NCBI GenBank assembly: GCA_964017235.1
Contig: OZ024935.1
Coordinates: 35,257,596 to 35,321,595, forward strand
Reading direction: 5' to 3'
Length of the DNA: 64,000 nucleotides
DNA from: Sabellastarte sp. h YS-2021
Taxonomy: Eukaryota; Annelida; Polychaeta; Sabellida; Sabellidae
Numbering within the stretch: position 1 is the first letter of the stretch; each line of letters begins with the position of its first letter. A model generated the notes under the pieces. The model had not been told where the DNA came from. It searched no databases and saw nothing but the letters and a program-made list of their open reading frames with translations. Shown here one piece after another: positions 1 through 8,500 of the stretch. The translations under genes were made by a program, and so were the position numbers.

Positions 1-2952
1 TGTTGCAGAAAATCCTCCTGTAGGATGCAGGTTGCACAGGTTCTGGGAAACGTGGCTCAGCCTGGGTTCAAATCCTCGGGTAGTCTCCATCTTGAAGGAC
101 GGTTACAACCTCCCTTTCAAGATGAGGCCCCCATTGACCAGGTGTCCTCTGATAATCAGCGGATACGCCAACCCTCGCAGAAACAAGTTTTTGAAGGAGG
201 CGTTGCAGTCCCTGATTACAAAACAGGCCGTAGAAAAAGTAGTGGTTCGGGCTTCTCTGGCCTTTTACAACCGGCTGTTCATAGTTCCCAAACCAAACAA
301 CAAATGGCGTCCAATCTTGGATTTGAGCAAACTCAATCTTTTCCTCCACTCGGAAACCTTCAAAATGGAAACTCCGGAGACCATCCGGCTATCCCTTCAA
401 AAAGGCGAATGGGTCACATCGCTGGATTTCAGCGATGCCTATTTCCACATTCCCATCAACCCAAGGTCGAGGAAGTATCTCCGGTTTCACCTGCACGGTC
501 AAACCTTCCAGTTCAGGGCTCTGCCGTTCGGCCTAGCGACGGCTCCTTTGGAATTCACAAAGGTGGTGAAGGAGGTGAAATTGATGGCCCAGTCCAGGGG
601 TATAAGGATCCACCAGTACCTAGACGACTGGTTGCTTCGAGCGCCCTTTCGGGAGGCTTGTGTGAACCAAACGCGGACCCTGATGGCTCTGTGTCAGCAG
701 TTGGGATGGTTAGTCAATTTGCAAAAGTCGGAACTTGTTCCCCAACAGGAGTTCAACTTTGTCGGTTATCATTTCGACCTCTCCAAGGGTCTAGTGAAGC
801 CGACTCAGGAGAGGTGGCAAACCCTAACTCAAAAAATAAAGATGCTAATGAACAGAGACCATTGTTCGGTCCGAGAGTTCATGTCTCTCATAGGTTTGTT
901 GACAGCCACAGAGAAACAGGTGGTTTCGGGGCGCCTTCACATGAGACCGATTCAGTGGCACTTGAAGAATCACTGGCACGTGCCAGAGGTACTAGAGAAG
1001 GAGATTCCTCTTCCCAGATATCTGTACCCTCATCTGCAGTGGTGGCTGGACGAAAACAATGTGCTCAGCGGCCAACCTCTTCATCCTCTACAACATGCTC
1101 TGCAGTTGTTTACCGACGCCTCAAACGAAGGTTGGGGCGCGCACTTAGGAGACCACACGGCAAAAGGAGTTTGGTCGGACTCAGAAAGCCAGTTGCACAT
1201 AAACTTTCTCGAGCTAAAGGCGGTCCTTCTGGCCCTCAAGAAGTTCGAGCAACAGTGTTGGGGCCAGATCATTTTGATAGCCACGGACAACACAACGGTT
1301 GTCTCATACATCAACAAGGAGGGGGGTATGAGATCAGGCTCACTTTGTGCCCTCCTCTGGAGACTGCTTTCCTGGTGCAATCGCAGACAGATAGTTCTAA
1401 GGGCCAGGCACATTCCGGGAAGGCTGAATGTGATAGCAGACAAATTGTCCAGGAGCACTCAGGTTATTCAGACAGAATGGTCCCTCCTGCAGGAAGTCTT
1501 CGACCACTTATGTGCCAGGTGGCACACTCCCCGAGTGGATCTCTTTGCAACAAGGTACAATCACAAACTACCCAAGTTTGTGTCCCCAGTACCCGATCCA
1601 CAGGCATGGAGAGTAGATGCTCTCAGCCTGAATTGGGAGAATATGGATGCCTACGCGTTCCCTCCTGTGTCTCTTTTGGGCAAGGTGGTGTCCAAGATCC
1701 TAGATCAGGGAGTTCACAGGTTGGTTCTGATTGCTCCAGGGTGGCCCAACATGCCTTGGTTCTGGGATCTAGTCAGCATGTCTGTTCAGATTCCTCTCTC
1801 CCTTCCAAACGTGGAGAACCTGCTGACCCAACCGTTCAATCAGTGTCCCCACAGAGATCTCCTAGGGCTCAACCTCCACGCCTGGCTCCTAGAGCCTCTA
1901 GCATACAGGCACAAGGATTCTCTAATGAAGTGGCAACGCGAATTGAGGCTCCTCAAAGACAATCAACCAGAGCCATCTATGAATCGAAGTGGTCCATATT
2001 TGTCAAATGGTGCGAGTCACACAAGGTGGACTTCGGGTCACCTTCTTTAACTCAGGTAGCGGAATTTCTCCTATTCCTTTTCAAGGAGAAAAATCTTCAA
2101 CCTAGCACCATAGATGGCTATAGAACTGCTATAGCCGACAAAATTGGTTGTGACAAGGTTAATTTTGGTAAAGACGAAAACCTTACCCGCTTGCTAGACA
2201 GTTTCCATAGAGATAAACCCAAGGGTCTTCGAGGAGTCCCTAGCTGGAATCTGTCTCTGGTCTTGCATCAATTAACCCAGTCCCCCTTTGAACCCCTTCG
2301 AAAGGCGTCTCTGAAACATCTTACTTTCAAAACGGTGTTTCTCCTGGCTTTGGGCTCGGGCAAAAGAAGGAGTGAGATTCATGCCTGGGTACACAGGAAC
2401 ATTAGACATCAGGAAGATTGGGCTAATGTTTCTTTATTCCCTTCTCCTTGTTTCTTGTCCAAGAATCAGTTGGCTAAAGAAGGGCCTTCTTCAGTAGCTC
2501 CGGTAATTATTCCGGCCTTGGCCCCTACGTTGGATAAGTCTCTCAAGGAGGATAGAACCTTATGTCCAGTTCGGGCTTTGCGTTATTACCTGGACAAGAC
2601 CAAAGACCTCCGTTCCGGCAAACAGTTGGTCTTTGTGTCTTTCAAGAAGAACTTCAATAAGGACATCGCTCCTGCTACGATTTCTTCTTGGATTAAACAA
2701 ACCATCTTGTTGTGCTATCAATTGTCCAATGAGGATGCACAACAATTACATCAGGTCAGAGCCCATGATGTGCGGGCCTTTGCAGCTTCTAAGGCTTTTC
2801 AAGGAGGTGTGTCCTTGGACCAGATCCTCTCAGCCTGCCACTGGAAGTCGCACAATACCTTCACCCAATTTTATTTGAAGGATGTAGCATGGGCTGATGC
2901 TGACCTGTACCATTTAGGACCAGTGGTCGCAGCCCAGCACATACGCGAGTAA
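1..2952 (+). CDS. DIRS element 1 tyrosine recombinase frame (YR domain about 1960-2952)
   Basis: Tyrosine recombinase that would integrate the circular DNA intermediate of the element. The real domain is the C-terminal third. It begins near the motif IEAPQRQSTRAIY and carries the catalytic set: Arg in GKRRSEIH, HDVR, HW and the Tyr in TQFYLKD. Counted from the ATG at 25 these are R781/782, H914, R917, H939 and Y950. The N-terminal 640 or so codons are an open frame overprinting Pol and are Ser/Arg/Pro-rich with no recognisable fold. The frame is open to the window edge. In DIRS1-like elements the recombinase frame is known to overlap Pol widely. Where translation starts is not visible. Confidence 0.85.
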   Translation, partial: CCRKSSCRMQVAQVLGNVAQPGFKSSGSLHLEGRLQPPFQDEAPIDQVSSDNQRIRQPSQKQVFEGGVAVPDYKTGRRKSSGSGFSGLLQPAVHSSQTKQQMASNLGFEQTQSFPPLGNLQNGNSGDHPAIPSKRRMGHIAGFQRCLFPHSHQPKVEEVSPVSPARSNLPVQGSAVRPSDGSFGIHKGGEGGEIDGPVQGYKDPPVPRRLVASSALSGGLCEPNADPDGSVSAVGMVSQFAKVGTCSPTGVQLCRLSFRPLQGSSEADSGEVANPNSKNKDANEQRPLFGPRVHVSHRFVDSHRETGGFGAPSHETDSVALEESLARARGTREGDSSSQISVPSSAVVAGRKQCAQRPTSSSSTTCSAVVYRRLKRRLGRALRRPHGKRSLVGLRKPVAHKLSRAKGGPSGPQEVRATVLGPDHFDSHGQHNGCLIHQQGGGYEIRLTLCPPLETAFLVQSQTDSSKGQAHSGKAECDSRQIVQEHSGYSDRMVPPAGSLRPLMCQVAHSPSGSLCNKVQSQTTQVCVPSTRSTGMESRCSQPELGEYGCLRVPSCVSFGQGGVQDPRSGSSQVGSDCSRVAQHALVLGSSQHVCSDSSLPSKRGEPADPTVQSVSPQRSPRAQPPRLAPRASSIQAQGFSNEVATRIEAPQRQSTRAIYESKWSIFVKWCESHKVDFGSPSLTQVAEFLLFLFKEKNLQPSTIDGYRTAIADKIGCDKVNFGKDENLTRLLDSFHRDKPKGLRGVPSWNLSLVLHQLTQSPFEPLRKASLKHLTFKTVFLLALGSGKRRSEIHAWVHRNIRHQEDWANVSLFPSPCFLSKNQLAKEGPSSVAPVIIPALAPTLDKSLKEDRTLCPVRALRYYLDKTKDLRSGKQLVFVSFKKNFNKDIAPATISSWIKQTILLCYQLSNEDAQQLHQVRAHDVRAFAASKAFQGGVSLDQILSACHWKSHNTFTQFYLKDVAWADADLYHLGPVVAAQHIRE
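2..2050 (+). CDS. DIRS element 1 Pol: reverse transcriptase-RNase H-methyltransferase (5' cut by window)
   Basis: Polyprotein of a DIRS-type retrotransposon, which copies element RNA into DNA. The frame is open from the window edge, so the true start is outside; residues below are counted from the TTG at 32. RT has the KWRPILDLS block (91-99), motif A FSDAYFH (133-139), LPFGL (164-168) and the catalytic box YLDDW (196-200). RNase H has FTDAS (360-364), LEL (393-395), ATDN (417-420) and ADKLS (469-473). A DIRS methyltransferase-like region follows, with DLFATRYN (503-510) and APGWPNMPWF (568-577). It ends with TAA inside the recombinase frame. No frameshift or stop is visible, so this part looks functional. 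The family assignment is firm; activity is inference. Confidence 0.9.
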   Translation, partial: VAENPPVGCRLHRFWETWLSLGSNPRVVSILKDGYNLPFKMRPPLTRCPLIISGYANPRRNKFLKEALQSLITKQAVEKVVVRASLAFYNRLFIVPKPNNKWRPILDLSKLNLFLHSETFKMETPETIRLSLQKGEWVTSLDFSDAYFHIPINPRSRKYLRFHLHGQTFQFRALPFGLATAPLEFTKVVKEVKLMAQSRGIRIHQYLDDWLLRAPFREACVNQTRTLMALCQQLGWLVNLQKSELVPQQEFNFVGYHFDLSKGLVKPTQERWQTLTQKIKMLMNRDHCSVREFMSLIGLLTATEKQVVSGRLHMRPIQWHLKNHWHVPEVLEKEIPLPRYLYPHLQWWLDENNVLSGQPLHPLQHALQLFTDASNEGWGAHLGDHTAKGVWSDSESQLHINFLELKAVLLALKKFEQQCWGQIILIATDNTTVVSYINKEGGMRSGSLCALLWRLLSWCNRRQIVLRARHIPGRLNVIADKLSRSTQVIQTEWSLLQEVFDHLCARWHTPRVDLFATRYNHKLPKFVSPVPDPQAWRVDALSLNWENMDAYAFPPVSLLGKVVSKILDQGVHRLVLIAPGWPNMPWFWDLVSMSVQIPLSLPNVENLLTQPFNQCPHRDLLGLNLHAWLLEPLAYRHKDSLMKWQRELRLLKDNQPEPSMNRSGPYLSNGASHTRWTSGHLL

Positions 2953-3338
2953 CTGGTATCCTTGAAAGGATAACTTGTATATAGTGTAAAGCGTTGAGAA
3001 GGAGTAGTGGGTTGTTTTAGTTGGCTCCTTCTTTTTTAGTTATCTTGTTTTGTATCCCCAGCGCGCAGTTCTCAACCGGAAGGGCTGGTGTGGGGTATGA
3101 GTTATTTCTAGTTTATCCTGTTCTGCTTCCTTCGGAATCCTTGGGACTGAACTCTTACCTCCTCTCTCCTATAGTCCTAGCCCAGGTGGCTCGGTAGACG
3201 GCAAAAAAAGAGGGGGGGGAACCAACTATGGTGTAGGGTATGGGAAGGATCCCTAACCCTTGGGCCGGAGGCCCAGAGTTCTGACAAGAGTCCCTGTTGA
3301 GTTTAGCTGCCCTCCATCCAATGGGTAGTTATTCTGCA
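2953..3338 (+). other. DIRS element 1, 3' untranslated region
   Basis: No ORF is supported here. It lies between the YR stop and the internal complementary region, and contains short G-rich and A-rich tracts near 3204-3220. No terminator or polyadenylation signal can be assigned firmly; an AATAAA string occurs just downstream, within the complementary region (about 3368). Confidence 0.5.
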
Positions 3339-3433
3339 TCTGTCCACTAGGTAAGATATATTAACGCAATAAAATGGAAAATTTAATAAGTAAATTAAAT
3401 TTTTATAAGTTAATATCTTACCTAGTGGACAGA
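3339..3433. repeat. DIRS element 1 internal complementary region (ICR)
   Basis: Two abutting blocks that each contain the TGTCCACTAGGTAAGATAT motif in opposite orientation. The right block (3378-3433) is a perfect 56-base inverted copy of the right terminus (3658-3713). The left block should be the inverted copy of the left terminus, which is outside the window. This is the DIRS-1 arrangement thought to template joining of the two ends into a circle. Confidence 0.85.
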
Positions 3434-3713
3434 GGGATTCCCACCCTGCCTTCCCCGCAACAAACATTCCCAGGGGACTCAAACAGGGTGCAAACAAAAG
3501 GAGGAAGTACGCATGCGCGCGCACGCGCAGTGCACCGGCAGGGAGGCTATACAGCCACCTGGCGAGTAAACAGGACACTACCGGTCCGGGCCAGAGCCCA
3601 GCTCGAGGCGTTTTTCTCTAACGTTTGGCGGGACCGGCTGTGCGCCGGACAAATGCATCTGTCCACTAGGTAAGATATTAACTTATAAAAATTTAATTTA
3701 CTTATTAAATTTT
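3434..3713. repeat. DIRS element 1 right terminal repeat
   Basis: GC-rich terminal segment with alternating purine-pyrimidine GCGCGCACGCGC near 3515, the GTTTGGCGGGACCGGC motif (3623-3638) shared with element 4's terminal repeats, and an AT-rich outer end at 3713. Its left partner is outside the window, so internal identity cannot be judged. Confidence 0.75.
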
Positions 3714-4311
3714 CCAATCTCTTACGGTTTCTGAGATATTAAGATTCTTTCATTTTTCGCAAAAAATTAAGATGGCCGCCAAAAGTGGCGAAAATTGAAA
3801 TTTTTTTAAATTTTGTATAGAATACTTTTCTACTACCCTGTGGGTCAAAAATTCTGTCGAAATTGCTCTATCTCTTACGGTTTCTGAGATATTAGCAAAT
3901 TACTCAAAAGTAGTACTGAAAATACACAATGAAGTACCTAAATGGCTATTACTCATGTACTGACAAAGCTCTCAGTCCCAAATGCAATACCAAGCGAGCT
4001 ATGGACATAACAATCTTGTATTCAAAATTGTAGTAAAATATCTTTAATAATATTATTATTTTGGCTTAAATGCACGGAAACCAATGGGTACTGAAAATAG
4101 CTGTACTTAAGTATTACTCAGTAAGCAAAAGAGGTACAACAGCCAAAAGCAATCCCAAGCAAGCTACTGACCCAATAAGCCTGCATACCAAATTTGGTGA
4201 CAATAGCTCTAATACTTTTCCTTTAAATGAGCGGAAACCATGCGTGACGCCGGACATCGGACGGCAGAAAAAGCAAAACTAATATATCCACCCCCAGGGG
4301 GGTGGACATAA
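3714..4311 (+). mobile_element. Family 3 hairpin element, 3' part
   Basis: Begins with units of the 'GATATTAAGATTC...AAGATGGCCGCC...' repeat. It passes through a block containing CCTGCATACCAAATTTGGT (4179-4197) and ends in a palindrome with arms CCACCCCC and GGGGGTGG, then ACATAA. The same 3' end occurs at 10285-10313. The 5' part appears displaced by the DIRS insertion at 3713. Confidence 0.6.
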
Positions 4312-4380
4312 TTAACTTGGAAAGTTGGTACTTGCTTGCCTATACTCCATTATTTACAGGGCAAGAACTCCAGCAAATAT

Positions 4381-4700
4381 TTTTTTTTTTCAATTTATTT
4401 ATGAACATATACATACAACAAATACAGAGCCATACAAGCTAAATTTTATTAACTACACATACAAGATTTTGCATCAAGTACAATACAACCAGAAAGTCCA
4501 ATTTAGGTTGTATATTTATCTGGTGAAAACGCACTTCAAAAACTGTATTTTGAAGTTTGTTTGTCACAAAGTTAGAAAGCCAAATACAGATTTCATCCCA
4601 GAAACATATTTTAGCTGGACAGTAGTAAAAGAAATGTTCTAACTTCTCAGTCTGATCAGAGTAGCCACAACTTGGTGCAGTCAACCAACTAGTTCATATT
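4381..4700 (-). pseudogene. LINE 3' remnant with zf-RVT-like Cys/His tail
   Basis: The minus strand encodes a short C-terminal piece with spacing CTAPSCGYSDQTEKLEHFFY followed by YCPAKICFW. That is the C-x4-C...H...C pattern seen at the C-terminus of many non-LTR reverse transcriptases (zf-RVT). It runs to a stop and then, at its minus-strand 3' end, an oligo-A tail (oligo-T at 4380-4391 on plus). There is no RT core, so this is a 5'-truncated dead copy. The clade cannot be told from this fragment. Confidence 0.5.
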
Positions 4701-5439
4701 GCTTATATGGCTTGTGATAATGCCTATGCAATGTGGTAAAATAATAAAACCATATATATCAGATTTTAATCATTCATAGCTATTGATTTATCACCAAAAT
4801 TAACATACGTTGTAGGAGGTCCATTTGTATTTATTTCACGTATTAGTGCAGACACTTTGCATCTCCTACTCTAAACCTACCAGTTATACAATAAAAACAT
4901 TTGTATCTACAGCTTTAATTGTATACCAGATTTCATTAAGTTAGTTTGAGTCAAATTAGGACAGGCTGTCAGCTTTTCGTATATGCTGTCATGTGTTTCA
5001 GCTGGTTTTAAAAATGATATGGCAGACTACAGAATTATATTTTAAAGTTTTGTCTTCGACCTTTTTGCTTATACTTAGTGGACTTCAAAAAGCAGTTAAG
5101 TTTTGGCTAAAGCACCTTAGAGATTAGCCAAACTTTTGTAAAAAGATACTTGTAATATGGAGGCTGTATGAATTATTTCCAGCATCTGAAGAAGGGCATT
5201 TTAACAGGGTGAGGCTGTTCAGGGTAAATATCTTACCACACATACACTGTATATATGGAGCAAGGTTGGGGATAAAATAAATGTACAGATATTTCATTCA
5301 CTTTATTTCTGTTGCTATAAAATTAATTACAAATTTTAATATTACTACAGCGGAAGCTAAATAACTTAAGGCAAAATGTTATCATTGTGTAATTTCTGCT
5401 TTTATAAAGTCAAAAGATGTCTTGTTTGCTGTTGCGATG
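4701..5439. other. Sequence downstream of the CATSPERB stop; no gene seen
   Basis: AT-rich, with no convincing ORF. It must include the 3' untranslated region of the minus-strand CATSPERB gene. Candidate polyadenylation hexamers on the minus strand are not distinctive enough to name one. Confidence 0.4.
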
Positions 5440-5548
5440 TCACTCTACCTCTGAAGGCATTTCTCGGTGGTATAAACTGGGAGGATATTTTCCTGTTCTT
5501 GTATTTGCATCAGCAGAATCAGAACATCTCTCTCCCAGAGCCCTACGC
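5440..5548 (-). CDS. CATSPERB: CATSPERB exon 20 (cytoplasmic tail and stop)
   Basis: 109 bases. Acceptor CTGTGGAG| has a T-rich tract. The first base completes the Arg codon left by exon 19. It encodes RRALGERCSDSADANTRTG and ends PSEVE then TGA at 5440-5442. Tail residues are not conserved enough to test by motif; phase and the stop position support it. Confidence 0.7.
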
Positions 5549-8500
5549 CTCCACAGATAAAGAATAAATTTAAACATATTTTAGAATACAAGGGTGATAC
5601 TTTATTCAGAGACATACAAATGATTTTATGTTTATCTTGATTTTTGTTACCTGGAAAGGTTTTAAATGTCACCTTTGCTTACCTGCATTTATGGCTTTTT
5701 AAAGAGATATAAAACATACATTATGCCAATCTTCTGTGGTTCACATGGAATTGTGATTCTTCAAAAGTTTATACAGGCCAGCCAATATTGATGAATTTAC
5801 CTGGGTGTCTGATACATCTCAAAACAGGTAAAACATAATTTAGCTGATACTGGTGTGTATACATTGGTTTGTGTTTTTTGATCAGGCAAATTTGTGTGAA
5901 CTGATACTGTTGCATTTACCTTGGTTTATTGTTTTTGGACAGGTAATACAGGTAGGCTAAGAAAAAAGCTCCTCCAAGAAGAAAAGCTGTACTGAGATTG
6001 ATGATAAACATCACAGGATAGGGGATCGAAGTGCTGTCAATATACACCTACAACAAAGGGAAATTCAGACAATAACACTAGAAACTCTATCATGTGATCT
6101 CCCGTTATCTCAACACTTCAACTCATTTCAACAATCCCAAACTTTTATTTTTATATCTTCTATTACACAAATGTTCAATTTATCCACACCAATTTATAAT
6201 TTTTTTACCCTAATTTATTTACCAATTAAATTTAATTTAACCACCTTTTTCTCTTTGGATATTTGGTAATAGCATAATTTGGCAGCCGGGTAGATGTTTG
6301 CATTAACTGTTGACTAACTAATCAACTGTTTCTGATGCACTGCATTTAAGAGGAAATCCTAAGCATTTTACAAAAGCATGATGTCCTGGATATAGAAAAA
6401 CAATATGATGGTTTACGGAATGATAAAAAAGTAGAAAAGTTCAACCAAAACTGTTGTATGATTTGCAAATATCTTTTCATATTTTATTATTTTTAACATA
6501 AAATATGGGTAAAATACTTTAATGGGATACCTTTTCATGTTTTAATTTGAAATATCATTCAGGTTTAATGACCTTGTTAAATCCCATATAAGGCGACAGA
6601 CATAATAGTCAACCGGTTGAGGAATATTGGCGCCAGTTAGTGCTTGGGTTACCTAATATTTGGTTAACTGTCTAAGCTTTAATGTATGGACAATTAAGGT
6701 TGTTAGTATAGTCTATTCAAAATTAATACCTGGAATTCTGTATAGAGAGGACAAAATGAAATTCCTGGTAAGATGTCGGTACGAAAGTGGTAAAGTCCTG
6801 AGCCCTATAGAAAAACAATTAAAACACAAGTCAGATGTTAAAATAGGTATTATACAGAAACTTGTAAAGAAAGAAAGAAGTTAAACCATAAAGACTCACT
6901 TAAAAAAATAAATAATAGATCAAATCATATAATTATTCACATTTTATTAAAGTAACACACTGAGGTAAATCTTTTCAAGTTCAATGTAAAACAACATCAA
7001 TGTACATTTATATACACTTAATAATTACTCTTTCTGTGAAAAACTTACATCAGATCTATTGCGGTAATACATTATTATAACTACAAAAGTGGACAGCGAT
7101 ATTGAATGGTAAAATGTTTCAATATCATTGATAACAGGGGGCGCAGATTAGGGTGGAGGTAAACATGGGTAATAGTGACATACGTCTCAAAGTTTTCACG
7201 CTGATATCATCAACCATCCCAAAACAAGAAACTATCACCAGTATTAATAAAGAATGCACCCACTAGCTGGGGTGTTGGTTTGACTGGAGGGAAGAAGACC
7301 ACTAGGTATAATATTTCTGGATGAAGTATGCAGATTGACGTTTTGTTCAGGTAGGCTGGTTGGCCATGTTTAGAATTTTGTATGTGATCTGGCCCAGTTT
7401 GAACTGTGCTCTGTATATAATTAGAAGCCTGGAGGAATGAGTCTTTGGAGTAAGTTTGGAAATGCTGCAGTCTTCTGAACTCGACATCTACAGGCACAAA
7501 AATGGAAAAGTAGGATTTTGTACAGAAAGAGGAAAGTTGGTTAAAACGGAAATAATTTTTTTTTTTTTTTTTTTTTTTGGGGGGGGGGGGGGGGCTGGAT
7601 TAGACACATTTAAGCAAATGTTAGATTTTTATGGGGTTAATATTCTGCTTAATTTTTCATTATTACTCAACTTGAATCTGAGTGTTTTAGGGTTCAAGTA
7701 AATCAAAATTTAAATTGATGAGTCATTGCCACAGCATCATATGAAACAGATAAAATACAATTTACACTTACATCCATGTGAATGGTCACTTTTTGAGGAT
7801 CATAAACTGTGTAATTAAATTCTTCACTTGCTCGTAAACTCATCACAAGATCAGAAGGTGTACCATCTACAATGAAGTGTTGAAAACAAAAAATCTGCAG
7901 AGTAACTAACTTTAGGTAAGCTTCAACTCCTGCTTAATTCAGCTTATACCCCAAATATAATAACGCACGCACACACGCACGCACTCAAGCACGCACAGGC
8001 ATCATTTCAAACATGGCTAAAGCCCGGCGGGAGATAATAAATCTTTACCAAAACTATAGATTTACAACATTTCAGGTTTTCTTTCAGTAAAAAATATAAG
8101 CGCTATAAAAAGTATTCAAGTATTCAAAGAGGAATGGAACAACGATCTCTTTGGAGTTCAAAAAGTATCAGCTCTTTCCTTGCTTGTTGTCAATGTTCTT
8201 GCATGTACTCTCATAAAACTAAATTCGACAATCTGCAATTTTTTGAAAGCTTCATAAAACAGAAACAAGAGGGTCAGAAATGCCCCAAAAGGCGGGTTGC
8301 GCAGGCAGCAGTAAGGTTAGCGACTGTGGTAATTAAATTTAGAAACGGAAACGTTGACGGACAGTCAAACAGACAAACAAACAAACAGAATTACACCAAT
8401 TTCGAACGCAACTTAGCTATGATGGTGATCTATCTCCCTGTCAAGTTTGAATTCGATTAGACAAAGAGTTTTCGAGTTAGAGTTTGGAAACGAAAATGTT

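Larger units (their letters stand above)
1..3713 (+). mobile_element. DIRS element 1 (left part outside window)
   Basis: DIRS-type tyrosine-recombinase retrotransposon on the plus strand. The order is Pol, YR, 3' untranslated region, internal complementary region (3339-3433) and right terminal repeat ending at 3713. The 56 bases at 3378-3433 are the exact reverse complement of 3658-3713, which fixes the right end. gag and the left terminal repeat lie outside the window. Directly after 3713 the sequence is an interspersed 'TCTCTTACGGTTTCTGAGAT' repeat, so the element probably landed in that repeat. Confidence 0.9.

Noticed and set aside
1081-1458. Minus-strand open frame within element 1
   Set aside because: It lies opposite the RNase H coding region and has no domain; it is a shadow of Pol.
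1-3713. Element 1 as a retrovirus or LTR retrotransposon
   Set aside because: There is no integrase, protease or LTR. A tyrosine recombinase and inverted, split terminal repeats place it with DIRS elements.
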